Source: Actinomycetota bacterium (GTDB lineage: Bacteria > Actinomycetota > Thermoleophilia > Gaiellales > Gaiellaceae). From it: DNA of 64,000 nt. The stretch is from assembly GCA_003139545.1 (NCBI GenBank), contig PLJC01000038.1, positions 587 through 64,586 on the forward strand, in the 5' to 3' direction. Positions 32,798 to 41,644 of this stretch are shown here, piece after piece. The notes under the pieces are model-generated. The model saw only the letters and a list, made by a program, of their open reading frames with translations. It was not told where the DNA came from and made no database searches. Both the position numbers and the translations under genes were made by a program. The stretch's first letter is position 1, and each line of letters opens with the position of its first letter.

Positions 32798-34531
32798 GTG
32801 CTTCGCAAGCTCTTCATTCTCGTTGCCGTAGCGGGCACGCTCGCCGTGCCAGCAGACGCCGCGCGCCGCACGGCCGCGCAGCAGATCGTCTCGCAGCAGC
32901 TACTCATGCCGGGGGTGACCTACCAGCGCCAGGTGCAGTTCACTTCGCGAGGCCCGGTCGTCCTCGACGTCGTGACTGCGCCGAAGCCGGACGGCTCGCT
33001 CTACACCCTCGGTCCCGCGCTCGCGCACGGCGTGCTCTTCGGGACGGAGCCGCTCACCGGGATCGAGAAGGACGCGAGCGGCGCCGCGACCGTCGTCGGC
33101 GTGAACGGAGACTTCTTCACCGGCAGCGGCCCGCCGACCGGAATCGTCATGCGCGGCGGCGCGCTCGACTCAGCCCCGATCTCCTCGCGCTCGAGCCTCG
33201 TCATCGCTCCCGACGGCACGCTCACCGTCGCGCCGGTCGCGTTCGATGGGACCTGGCGCGGCACGGGCCAGCGCCGCCAACTCGACGTCAACGACAAGCC
33301 GGTCGCCGGGCACACGACGCTGTACACGCCGGCGTGGGGCGCGACGACGCCGTCGGAAAGCGCCGGCGTCGTCGCCGACGTCATCGGCTCCCTTCCGCCG
33401 CTGCAGCCGAACGCCGTCGCGAGCGGCGTCGTCACGGAGCAGGACGGGGCCGGTGGTATCCCGATCCCGCCCGGCGGCGCGGTGCTCGTCTCGCGCGGCG
33501 CGCAGGCGCCCCATCTGAGCGCGGAGGCGCCGCCCGGCCAGACGATCGAGATCCGACCGACGTTGACGCCCAACCTCAACGGCAAGCTCGCGGCAATCGG
33601 CGGCGGTCCGCTCCTCGTCTCCGCCGGCAAGGCGGTCTTCCGCGCGAACGAGAGCTTCGACGACGCGGTGCTCAACTCGCGCGGCGCGCGCAGCGCGGTC
33701 GGCCAGCTCGCGGACGGCCGGATCCTCCTCGTCACGGCCGAAGGCGGCGGCTCCGCGTACAGCGCCGGCATGACGAACTACGAGCTCGCGAACGCGATGG
33801 TCAATCTTGGCGCGGTCACCGCGATGGGGCTCGGCAGCGGCACGCCGGCAGGCATGGCGTTCGACGGCGCACTGCTCACGCGGCCGTCCACGAAGGCCGA
33901 GCCGCCGGTCGGAGACGCGCTCCTGCTCTCGTACACCGGCGTGTACGCAGCCCCGCCGTCCTCGGACGTCGTCTCGCCGAACGGCGACGGCTTCGACGAC
34001 ACCGAGACGTTCTCGTACAAGCTCATCGCTCCGTCGCAGGTGACGGCGACGCTGAGCGGGCCGGGCGGCGCGCTGATCACCCTCGCGCAGGACGCTGAGC
34101 AGCCGGGCGTGCACACCGTCACGTGGAACGGCCAGCCGAACACCGAGGGCCAGTGGAAGTTCGTCGTCTCCGGCACGGCCACCGGCGGCGCTACGACGAC
34201 GGCAGAGCGCGACGTGTTGCTCGACAACACGCTCGGCGCTCTGCAGGTGTCGCCGCCGAGCGGCCACCTTGCAGCGGGCTCGACGGCGGTCACCGCAGCG
34301 TTCCAGCTCGCACACCCCGCGACGGTGTCCGCGACGATCGAGACGCGGACGGGCATCGTCCTCGCGACGCTCGTGAACAAGAGGCTCCAGCCCGGCGCGC
34401 AGTCGCTGCCGTGGAACGGGAGGCTGTGGACGGGATCGCTCGCGTTCACAGGCGCCTACCAGGTTCACGTCGTCGCGACGAACTCGATCGGCACCGTGTC
34501 GCTCGTCGCTCCGTTCGTGGCGCGCCGATAA
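32798..34531 (+). CDS. Secreted phosphodiester-glycosidase-domain protein with FlgD-like Ig repeats
   Basis: A 577-residue secreted protein with a signal peptide (cleaved near ADA/ARR, about 22). The middle contains a NAGPA-type phosphodiester glycosidase domain: VVGVNGDFFTGSGPPTGIVMRGG, LAAIGGGPLLVSAGK and the late TNYELANAMVNLGAVTAMGLGSG. The C-terminal part has two FlgD-like Ig modules, one with the calcium-type VSPNGDGFDDTETF. Bacterial NAGPA domains act on wall-linked phospho-sugars or exopolymers. It starts the surface-polysaccharide region. Confidence 0.78.
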   Translation: MLRKLFILVAVAGTLAVPADAARRTAAQQIVSQQLLMPGVTYQRQVQFTSRGPVVLDVVTAPKPDGSLYTLGPALAHGVLFGTEPLTGIEKDASGAATVVGVNGDFFTGSGPPTGIVMRGGALDSAPISSRSSLVIAPDGTLTVAPVAFDGTWRGTGQRRQLDVNDKPVAGHTTLYTPAWGATTPSESAGVVADVIGSLPPLQPNAVASGVVTEQDGAGGIPIPPGGAVLVSRGAQAPHLSAEAPPGQTIEIRPTLTPNLNGKLAAIGGGPLLVSAGKAVFRANESFDDAVLNSRGARSAVGQLADGRILLVTAEGGGSAYSAGMTNYELANAMVNLGAVTAMGLGSGTPAGMAFDGALLTRPSTKAEPPVGDALLLSYTGVYAAPPSSDVVSPNGDGFDDTETFSYKLIAPSQVTATLSGPGGALITLAQDAEQPGVHTVTWNGQPNTEGQWKFVVSGTATGGATTTAERDVLLDNTLGALQVSPPSGHLAAGSTAVTAAFQLAHPATVSATIETRTGIVLATLVNKRLQPGAQSLPWNGRLWTGSLAFTGAYQVHVVATNSIGTVSLVAPFVARR

Positions 34532-34542
34532 TCTCTCCACCG

Positions 34543-35217
34543 ATGCTGATTGCGAGCCTCTCCGGGTCGATGACCCACGCGGTCGGCAACCACGGCATCT
34601 ACGCGGTCTTCGGCCTGCTCGTGCTCGCGGCGGTCGTTCCGGTCGGGAGCGAGCTCGTCATGCTCTACGCCGGCGCGCTCGCGGGCGGCGCCTTCGCCGG
34701 CGTCTCGGTGCACGTCTTCGGCGCCGACGTCCATTCGCACGTGTGGGGATACGTCGCCGTCGCCCTCGCGGGCACGCTCGGCAATCTCGTCGGTGCGGCG
34801 ATCGGCTGGTGGATCGGCGCGCTCGGCGGCCGCGCGGTCGTCCAGCGCTGGGGTCGCTTCATCCACGTCTCGGAGGAGAAGCTCGACCGGGCGGAGCGCT
34901 GGTTCGAGCGCTACGACGACTGGGCGGTTCCGGTCGGCCTCGCAACGCCGCTCGCGCGCTCGTTCGTGGCCATCCCCGCGGGCATCGTCCGCGTGCCGTT
35001 CGCGAAGTTCCTCGGCCTCGCGCTGCTCGGCAGCGCCGCGTTCTGCTTTGGGCTCGGTGCGGCGGGCTGGGCGCTCGGAACCGCGTACACGCACGCCCAC
35101 CACGTGCTCGGCTACGCCGACTATGTCGTCGGTGCAGGCATCGTGGCTCTCGTGGCGTATCTCCTCTACCGCTGGGCTACAGTGAGCCGACGCCGTGTCT
35201 CAGATACCGCTGATTGA
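34543..35217 (+). CDS. DedA-family membrane protein
   Basis: A 224-residue DedA/SNARE-associated family protein with about five helices and the family pattern GSELVMLYAGALAGG (acidic residue in helix 2), GNLVGAAIGWWIG and TPLARSFVAIPAGIVRVPFAKFLG (the R-x(3)-P-x-x-G loop). DedA proteins recycle undecaprenyl phosphate or phospholipids. It overlaps the aminotransferase start by 23 bases, fitting a lipid-linked glycan role. Confidence 0.85.
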   Translation: MLIASLSGSMTHAVGNHGIYAVFGLLVLAAVVPVGSELVMLYAGALAGGAFAGVSVHVFGADVHSHVWGYVAVALAGTLGNLVGAAIGWWIGALGGRAVVQRWGRFIHVSEEKLDRAERWFERYDDWAVPVGLATPLARSFVAIPAGIVRVPFAKFLGLALLGSAAFCFGLGAAGWALGTAYTHAHHVLGYADYVVGAGIVALVAYLLYRWATVSRRRVSDTAD

Positions 35218-36283
35218 CGTCAAGGCGCAATACGCGCCGCTGATCCCGGAGCTCGAGGCCCGCTTCCGCGAGATTCTCGAAGGCGGCCAGTTCATCCGTG
35301 GCCCCCACTACTGGGCATTCCAGGAGGAGGCGGCCGCGTACCTCGGCGTCTCGAAGGCGGTCGGCGTCGCGAACGGCACCGACGCAATCGTGATCCTCCT
35401 CGACGCGCTCGAGATCGGCCCCGGCGACGAGGTCATCTGCCCGGCCTTCACGTTCTACGCGACGGCGGAGTCGATCGCGCGCCGCGGTGCGACGCCGGTG
35501 TTTGTCGACATCGACCCGGCGACGATGAACGTCGACGTCGAGGACGTCGCGGCGAAGATCACGTCGCGCACGCGCGCGCTCATGCCGGTACATCTGTTCG
35601 GCCGGCCTGCGCCGATGAAGGAACTTGCGTCGCTCGGCGTTCCGGTGATCGAGGACGCGGCACAGGCGTTCGGCGCGCCGGGCGTCGCGCAGCTCGGCAT
35701 CGCGTCCACGTACAGCTTCTTCCCGACGAAGAACCTTTTCTGCCTCGGCGACGGCGGCCTCGTCGTGTCGAACGACGACGAGCTCGCCGACCGCGTGCAG
35801 ATGCTCTCGTTCCACGGGTCGCGCGACAAGACCGAGTTCGATTTCGTCGGCTACAACTCCCGCCTCGACGAGCTGCAGGCGGGGATGCTCCGCATCTTCC
35901 TCGGCCACCTGGACGAGTGGAACCGCGGCCGGCGCGAGGTCGCCGCCCGCTACGCCGAGCTCGGCCTCGGCGAGCTCGTCGAGCTGCCGCAGGACGAGCC
36001 CGGCCACATCTACCACCTGTTCGTGTGCCGCTCGCCCGAGCGCGACCGCATTCGCGCCGCGCTCACCGAGGCCGGCATCGCCTCTGCGGTCTACTACACG
36101 ACGCCGCTCCATCTCCAGCCCGCGCTGCGCTTCCTCGGCAACGAGCCCGGCTCGCTGCCGAACACCGAGCACGTGGCGGAGGAGAACTTCTCCGTTCCGC
36201 TTTGGCCGGGCATGCCGGCCGAGGCGCAGGAGCGCGTCGTCGAGGTCGTCCGCTCCGCGGTCGGCGTCGGCGCCCGCGCATGA
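35195..36283 (+). CDS. DegT/DnrJ/EryC1-family sugar aminotransferase
   Basis: A 362-residue PLP-dependent nucleotide-sugar aminotransferase. It has DEVICPAFTFYATAESI, the PLP Asp in VIEDAAQAFGA and the PLP Lys in SFFPTKNLFCLGDGG. With the following 4,6-dehydratase it is likely to make an amino-deoxy sugar such as a bacillosamine-type UDP-4-amino sugar. GTG 35195 lies inside the dedA end. ATGA overlap with the next gene. Confidence 0.85.
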   Translation: MSQIPLIDVKAQYAPLIPELEARFREILEGGQFIRGPHYWAFQEEAAAYLGVSKAVGVANGTDAIVILLDALEIGPGDEVICPAFTFYATAESIARRGATPVFVDIDPATMNVDVEDVAAKITSRTRALMPVHLFGRPAPMKELASLGVPVIEDAAQAFGAPGVAQLGIASTYSFFPTKNLFCLGDGGLVVSNDDELADRVQMLSFHGSRDKTEFDFVGYNSRLDELQAGMLRIFLGHLDEWNRGRREVAARYAELGLGELVELPQDEPGHIYHLFVCRSPERDRIRAALTEAGIASAVYYTTPLHLQPALRFLGNEPGSLPNTEHVAEENFSVPLWPGMPAEAQERVVEVVRSAVGVGARA

Positions 36284-38238
36284 CCGGCCTCGGACGTTCC
36301 CGCTTCCTGCAAGTCCTGACGGACGCGGCGATCGTCGCCGTCTCGTGGTTCCTCGCGTTCGAGCTTCGCTTCGACCACGGGCTCCCGGTCTATTACGACA
36401 CGCTGCTGCGCCGGACGATCCTGCTCGTCGTCGTCATCAAGGTCTCCGTGTTCCTGCTCTTCGGGTTCCACCGCCGCTGGTGGCGCTACGTCTCGGTGCG
36501 CGACATGTGGAGCGCCGCACGAGGCGTCGTCGTCGCCTCGCTCGTGGCCGACGTCACCGTCTACTTCGCATCGCCGGTGCACAACGTCCGCCTGCCGCGC
36601 TCGATCGCGGTGACGGATCTGCTCATCACGCTGACGCTGGTCGCGGGCGCGCGCCTGCTCGCGCGCACCGTGATGGAGCGCCCTCGCTACGGCGTGGTCG
36701 CGCGCGGCAAGGAGGTCATCGTCGTCGGCGCGGGCGACGCCGGCCGGCTCATCGTCCAGGAGATGCAGCGCTCGCGCATGCTCGCCTACACGCCGATCGG
36801 GTTCATCGACGACGACGCGCGCAAGCGGAACACGCGCATCCTCGGCGTCCGGGTGCTCGGGACGATGGCCGAGCTGCCACGGCTCGTGCGCGAGTACAAG
36901 CCGGACGAGGTGCTGATCGCGATCCCGTCCGCCTCGGGCGAGATGCGCCGGCTCGTGGTCGAGGCGGCGTCGGCGGGGAACGTCCCGGTGAAGACGCTTC
37001 CGGGCCTGTACGAGTTGATCTCCGGCGATCTCGACCTCGCCGGCCAGATCCGCCCGGTGCAGGTCGAGGACGTGCTCGGCCGCGAGCAGGTCGAGGTCGA
37101 CTTCGATGACGTCGCGTCGTATCTCAAGGGCCAGACCGTGCTCGTCACCGGCGCGGGCGGGTCGATCGGGTCGGAGCTCTGCCGCCAGATCGCGCGCGTC
37201 GGGCCGACGCGGATCATCCTCGTCGACAACGCGGAGACGGCGCTGTTCGACATCGAGCGCGAGCTCGTGGACGAGCGCGACTTCACCCCTGCGGTGCCGA
37301 AGCTCATCGACGTGCGGGACCGGAAGGCGATGAAGCGCGAGGTGTTCGAGAAGTACAAGCCGACCGTTGTCTTCCACGCGGCCGCGTACAAGCACGTGCC
37401 GCTGATGGAGACGCACCCGCTCGAGTCGGTGCGGAACAACGTCGTCGGCACGCGCATCATGGCCGAGCTGTCCGCGGAGTCCGGCGTCGATCGCTTCGTC
37501 CTCATCTCCACCGACAAGGCGGTGAACCCGAAGACGGTCATGGGCCAGTCGAAGGCGCTGTGCGAGTGGATCGTCGAGTCGTTCGGCCATCGCCGCGACG
37601 TGCCGGGGCGCTTCGTCGCCGTGCGGTTCGGCAACGTGCTCAATTCCTCCGGCTCGGTCATCCCGACGTTCCGCCGGCAGATCGAGCGCGGCGGCCCGGT
37701 GACGGTGACGCATCCGGAGATGACGCGCTATTTCATGACGATCCCCGAAGCCGTGTCGCTCGTTGTCCAGGCCGGCGCGATCGGCGGCCGCGGCCAGATC
37801 TTCGTGCTCGACATGGGCGAGCCGGTGAAGATCGTCGACCTCGCCACCAACATGGTGCGGCTGTCCGGCCACGATCCCCGTCTGCCCGGCGACACGAACA
37901 CCGGTCCGCGCGACGTCCGCATCGTCTTCACCGGGTCGCGCCCGGGCGAGAAGATCCACGAGGAGCTGTGGAGCGGCGACGAGTCCGTCGGCGAGACCGA
38001 GCACCCGAAGATCAAGCGGCTCTCGCGGCCGCCCGTCGACTCGGCGTGGTTGACGCAGCAATTGCGCGAGCTCGAAGGCCTTGCAGACGACGGCGACACG
38101 CTCGAAGTGGTGGCGAAGCTCGGGGCGATCGTGCGCGACCCGCTGCGCGAGTCGCTTCCGGCTACGGGCTCGCCGGGGGCCCTCCGACACACCGAAGCGT
38201 CACCGCGAACGGCAGACGAATCGTCTCCGTCCGTCTGA
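36280..38238 (+). CDS. Membrane nucleotide-sugar 4,6-dehydratase (CapD/PglF/WbpM family)
   Basis: A 652-residue protein with four N-terminal membrane helices (about 10-130), a first Rossmann domain (VIVVGAGDAGRLIVQEM) and a second catalytic one (VLVTGAGGSIGSELCRQI). The catalytic run LISTDKAVNPKTVMGQSK has the M-x-x-x-K variant of the SDR Tyr-x-x-x-Lys, as in PglF/WbpM. It probably converts UDP-GlcNAc to the 4-keto-6-deoxy sugar used by the preceding aminotransferase. Its last 77 bases overlap a convergent gene. Confidence 0.88.
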   Translation: MTGLGRSRFLQVLTDAAIVAVSWFLAFELRFDHGLPVYYDTLLRRTILLVVVIKVSVFLLFGFHRRWWRYVSVRDMWSAARGVVVASLVADVTVYFASPVHNVRLPRSIAVTDLLITLTLVAGARLLARTVMERPRYGVVARGKEVIVVGAGDAGRLIVQEMQRSRMLAYTPIGFIDDDARKRNTRILGVRVLGTMAELPRLVREYKPDEVLIAIPSASGEMRRLVVEAASAGNVPVKTLPGLYELISGDLDLAGQIRPVQVEDVLGREQVEVDFDDVASYLKGQTVLVTGAGGSIGSELCRQIARVGPTRIILVDNAETALFDIERELVDERDFTPAVPKLIDVRDRKAMKREVFEKYKPTVVFHAAAYKHVPLMETHPLESVRNNVVGTRIMAELSAESGVDRFVLISTDKAVNPKTVMGQSKALCEWIVESFGHRRDVPGRFVAVRFGNVLNSSGSVIPTFRRQIERGGPVTVTHPEMTRYFMTIPEAVSLVVQAGAIGGRGQIFVLDMGEPVKIVDLATNMVRLSGHDPRLPGDTNTGPRDVRIVFTGSRPGEKIHEELWSGDESVGETEHPKIKRLSRPPVDSAWLTQQLRELEGLADDGDTLEVVAKLGAIVRDPLRESLPATGSPGALRHTEASPRTADESSPSV

Positions 38239-38749
38239 ACAGCGACAGATAGCGATACCGCAGCCGCATCCCCGTCGTGTACACGTCGTGCGACGCGGCC
38301 GTCGCGCCCGCGCACCGGAGGTCGAAGCGGACGACGAGGATGGCGTTGTCGCCGGGCGCAAGGCGCAGGCCGCCGAACGGGACGAGCTCGTTCGGGTCGG
38401 CGCTCGCGGTCGACGAGGTCGTGGCGAGCAGCTCCGTCGCGCCGAGCCAGGGCGGCGAGCCCGGCGTGCTCTGCTCGAGCCCGGTGACGTTCACGGCGAA
38501 GTGGCCGCCGTTGTGCAGCGTGAAGGCGGTATCGAAGGTGCGGCGCCGGCGCGCCGCCGGGAAGAAGACCGGGCGGCCGCCCGATCCCGACACCGGCTGC
38601 ACGTCGGCGCCGATCCCCGGTCCCGGCGCGTACCCCGTGTCGAGGGCGTGCAGTGGCGCGTACGAGCCGAGCCAGAGCCAGAGGCCGAGGGCCACGACGG
38701 CGACGACGACGACGGCGCCCGCCGCCACCGCGAGCGCGCGCCTAGCCAC
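38162..38749 (-). CDS. Membrane-anchored outside protein, unknown function
   Basis: A 195-residue protein with an N-terminal membrane helix (AVAAGAVVVVAVVALGLWLW) and a beta-rich outside domain: RTFDTAFTLHNGGHFAVNVTGLE, ILVVRFDLRCAG and LPFAVTLRCVGG, with two Cys that could pair. The arrangement resembles an Ig-like domain. It is last in a five-gene minus-strand polysaccharide operon, overlapping the DUF354 gene by 8 bases. Its 3' end overlaps the convergent dehydratase gene by 77 bases, so both ends cannot vary freely. Confidence 0.55.
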   Translation of the reverse strand: MARRALAVAAGAVVVVAVVALGLWLWLGSYAPLHALDTGYAPGPGIGADVQPVSGSGGRPVFFPAARRRRTFDTAFTLHNGGHFAVNVTGLEQSTPGSPPWLGATELLATTSSTASADPNELVPFGGLRLAPGDNAILVVRFDLRCAGATAASHDVYTTGMRLRYRYLSLFRRTETIRLPFAVTLRCVGGPPASP

Positions 38750-39752
38750 GGGCCGAGAGAAGCAGGTCGAGCATCAACGCCGGATCGCGCCGGATCCTCT
38801 CACCCGCTGCGGCGTCGCGCTTCGCGAGGTCGAGCGCGCGCGGGTCGGTGAGCGGCTTCAGCCGTCCTTCCCGGATGAGGGCCTCGTCCACGCCGCCGAG
38901 CCGGCCGCCGTACGTCGTGTACACGGGGACGCCCAGCGCGGCAGCCTCACGGTTCATCGTGCCGCCGGCGGAGACCACGACGTCCGCGAGCGCGATGAGG
39001 CTCTGCGCGTCCACGGCCTCTTCCGGGAGGATGACCGACGGCAGCGCGAGACCGCGCACGTACTCCCGCTGCTCCTCCGTGCGCGGGATGACGAAGGCGT
39101 GCACGTCCTCGAGCCGCCCCAGGTGCTCGAGCGTCATCGGGAAGAGCGGGTTCGAGTGGCGGTGGTAGAGCGAGACGTCGGGCGGCGGGCGAAGCACGAC
39201 GAGCACGCGTGCGGGATCGACCTCGAAGCGCTCGAGCAGCGACGCGTCCGGCTCGAAGTCGGAGAGGTAGTACTCCTCCTTCAGGCCGGGGTACTGCACG
39301 AGCTTCGGCGGATGCACGCCGTATTTCGTCAGCCGGTCGGGCGGGATCGCGTCCGGGACGACGACCTTCGTCGCCGCGCGGCAGCCGAGCTGGTGCTGGA
39401 GCGTCGCGAACTCGTAGTCGAACGTGTCCGAGCTCGGGATGCCGAGGCGGCGCGCCGTCAGGCATAGCTCGTGCGACCCGTGCGCGAGCGCGACATCGAA
39501 GTCGCGGCCCTTCGCCCAATGGTGGAGCGCGCCGAGCCGGCCCGCCATGCGCCGCGCCTTCTGCACGCGGGAGCGCCCGCCGTGCTTGCCGATCACCTCG
39601 GCGGCGAGGCCGTGCAGCTCGAGCAGCTGGAGCGTCTGCGCGTAGTCGCGCGCGGTGATCTCCACCTCGTCGCCGCGCTCGCGCATGATCGTGATCAGCG
39701 GACGGAAGACGAGCACGTGCGCGCTCGCCGTCATGTCGATCCAGACCCTCAT
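38742..39752 (-). CDS. DUF354 family glycosyltransferase-like protein
   Basis: A 336-residue protein of the DUF354 family, a GT-B-like fold similar to UDP-GlcNAc 2-epimerase and MurG-type enzymes. It begins MRVWIDMTASAHVLVFRPLI and has GSHELCLTARRLGIPSSDTFDYEFATLQ, a SAGGTMNREAAALGVPVYTTYGGRLGGVD motif in the nucleotide-sugar half and RPPPDVSLYHRHSN. It overlaps asnB by 4 bases. Substrate unknown; surface polysaccharide assembly is likely. Confidence 0.78.
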   Translation of the reverse strand: MRVWIDMTASAHVLVFRPLITIMRERGDEVEITARDYAQTLQLLELHGLAAEVIGKHGGRSRVQKARRMAGRLGALHHWAKGRDFDVALAHGSHELCLTARRLGIPSSDTFDYEFATLQHQLGCRAATKVVVPDAIPPDRLTKYGVHPPKLVQYPGLKEEYYLSDFEPDASLLERFEVDPARVLVVLRPPPDVSLYHRHSNPLFPMTLEHLGRLEDVHAFVIPRTEEQREYVRGLALPSVILPEEAVDAQSLIALADVVVSAGGTMNREAAALGVPVYTTYGGRLGGVDEALIREGRLKPLTDPRALDLAKRDAAAGERIRRDPALMLDLLLSARG

Positions 39753-41632
39753 ACGAGCAGCGCCTCCATGCGGGCCGAGCGCAGGAGTGGCGGCTCCTGC
39801 TCGACGTGATGCTCGTACCAGAGCGTGAACGCGAGGAGTCCCCACAGGAGCCGGCTGTTGTCCTGGCGCCGGGCGACGTGCTCGTCGAGGAGCCGCGTGA
39901 CCGGCTCCGCGCGGAAAAAGCCCTGCCGCTGGAGCGTGTCCGCCGAGAGCGTCGCGCGCGCGAACGGCTCCAGCTCGCCGCGCAGCCAGGCCGCAGCCGG
40001 GATGGAGAAGCCGCGCTTGCGCCCGTGCACGACCTCGCGCGGGAGCAGCGGCTCCGCCGCTTTCCGCAGCAGCACCTTCTTCGAGAGGCCGCGCACGCGC
40101 TGGCGCCGCGGCAGCTCGAAGGCGAAGTTGGTCACGACCGGGTCGAGGAACGGCACCCGCGCCTCGAGCGAGTGCGCCATCGACGCGCGGTCGGTCTTCA
40201 CGAGCAGGTCGTCGACGAGATACATCGCGAAGTCGACGTCCTGGAGGCGCGCGAGCTCCTCCGCTCCCTCCGTCTCGGCGTACCGCGCGCGGTAGACGTC
40301 GACCGGGTCGAACGCGCTCCTGCGGCCGGTGAGCTCGGCGCGCGCGTCGGCGGAGAAGATCTCCTTCCAGCCGTGATGGCGCTCGAGCGGCGGCAGGTGC
40401 GCTGCGCGCACGAACCGCTTCGCGCGATATTCGAGCGAGACTCTTCCGCCCGAGGCGGGCAGCCGCTCGACGAGCGGCGAGGCGAGGCGAGCCAGCGGGC
40501 CGACGCGGTCGGCGAGCAGGTCGGCGGCGTACGTGTAGTAGCCGCCGAAGAGCTCGTCCCCGCCCTCGCCCGAGAGCGCCACCTTCACGTGCTCGGCGGC
40601 GAGCTGGGAGACGAGGTAGGTCGGGAGCGCGGACGAGTCGGCGAACGGCTCGTCGAACGCGTCGGCGAGCGTCGGTAGCAGCAGCGTCGGGTCGGGATGC
40701 AGCAAGAGCTCGTGGTGGTTCGTGTCGTACCGCTCGGCGACGCGGCGTGCGTCGGCGCGCTCGTCGAAGCTCCGTTCCGCGAACCCGATCGTGAACGTGT
40801 GCACGGCCTCGGAGGTCTCCTGCGCGGCGAGCGCCGCGAGCAGCGACGAGTCGACGCCGCCCGAGAGGAGCACACCGACGGGAACGTCGGCGAGCAGGTG
40901 CGCGCGCACCGAGTCGCGCATGCGCGCGCGCAGCTCCTCCACCAGCTCCGCCTCGTCGTCGTCGCGCAGCTCGGTCTCCTGGACGGGCGCGGGATGGGCG
41001 TAGCGCTCGACCCGCACCTCGCCGCTCTCCTCCCACACGAGCAGATGGCCGGCGGGGAGCTTGCGCACGTCGCGGAAGATCGAGTACGGCGAGGGGATGG
41101 AGTTGAAGGCGAGGAATGCCTCCAGCGCGTCGAGGTCGATCTCGCCGCGCGGTAGGGCGCGCACCTCCGACGCGAACTCGAGCGTGCCGCCGGCGGCGCG
41201 GTAGTAGAGCGGCTTGATGCCGTAGCGGTCGCGCGCGAGCACGAGCCGACGGCGGCGCTGGTCCCAGATCGCGATCGCGAACATCCCGCGCAGCCGGCGC
41301 GCGAAGTCGAGGTCGTGCTGCTCGTACAGGTGCACGATCGTCTCGGTGTCGGAGTGCGTGCGGTACGTGTGCCCGTCGTGCAGGAGCTCGCGCATGAGCT
41401 CGGGGTGGTTGTAGATCTCGCCGTTCTGGACGACGACGCAGCTTCCGTCCTCGTTGAAGATCGGCTGGTCGCCGCCGGCGAGGTCGATGATCGAGAGCCG
41501 GCGGGACGCGAGCGCGACGGGGCCGTCGACGTATTCGCCGGAGGCGTCGGGGCCGCGGTGCTCGAGCGTGGCGCTCATCGCCTCCAGGTGCGCACGGTCC
41601 GGAGACCCGGCCATTCCACAGATCCCGCACAT
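39749..41632 (-). CDS. asnB: Asparagine synthase (glutamine-hydrolysing) family amidotransferase
   Basis: A 627-residue AsnB. MCGICGMAG gives the catalytic Cys2 of the glutaminase domain; the synthetase domain has the PP-loop VLLSGGVDSSLLAALA and ALSGEGGDELFGGYYTYA. In polysaccharide clusters AsnB-like enzymes often amidate sugar carboxylates rather than aspartate, so the real acceptor is uncertain. It lies 12 bases after the glycosidase-like gene and overlaps the DUF354 gene. Confidence 0.88.
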   Translation of the reverse strand: MCGICGMAGSPDRAHLEAMSATLEHRGPDASGEYVDGPVALASRRLSIIDLAGGDQPIFNEDGSCVVVQNGEIYNHPELMRELLHDGHTYRTHSDTETIVHLYEQHDLDFARRLRGMFAIAIWDQRRRRLVLARDRYGIKPLYYRAAGGTLEFASEVRALPRGEIDLDALEAFLAFNSIPSPYSIFRDVRKLPAGHLLVWEESGEVRVERYAHPAPVQETELRDDDEAELVEELRARMRDSVRAHLLADVPVGVLLSGGVDSSLLAALAAQETSEAVHTFTIGFAERSFDERADARRVAERYDTNHHELLLHPDPTLLLPTLADAFDEPFADSSALPTYLVSQLAAEHVKVALSGEGGDELFGGYYTYAADLLADRVGPLARLASPLVERLPASGGRVSLEYRAKRFVRAAHLPPLERHHGWKEIFSADARAELTGRRSAFDPVDVYRARYAETEGAEELARLQDVDFAMYLVDDLLVKTDRASMAHSLEARVPFLDPVVTNFAFELPRRQRVRGLSKKVLLRKAAEPLLPREVVHGRKRGFSIPAAAWLRGELEPFARATLSADTLQRQGFFRAEPVTRLLDEHVARRQDNSRLLWGLLAFTLWYEHHVEQEPPLLRSARMEALLV

Positions 41633-41644
41633 CGGCCGCGAACT

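Noticed and set aside
36094..38190. Very long minus-strand open frame opposite the nucleotide-sugar dehydratase
   Set aside because: It is an antisense shadow typical of GC-rich genes; the plus frame holds two Rossmann motifs, and the minus product is Arg/Asp/Glu/His-rich without any family pattern.
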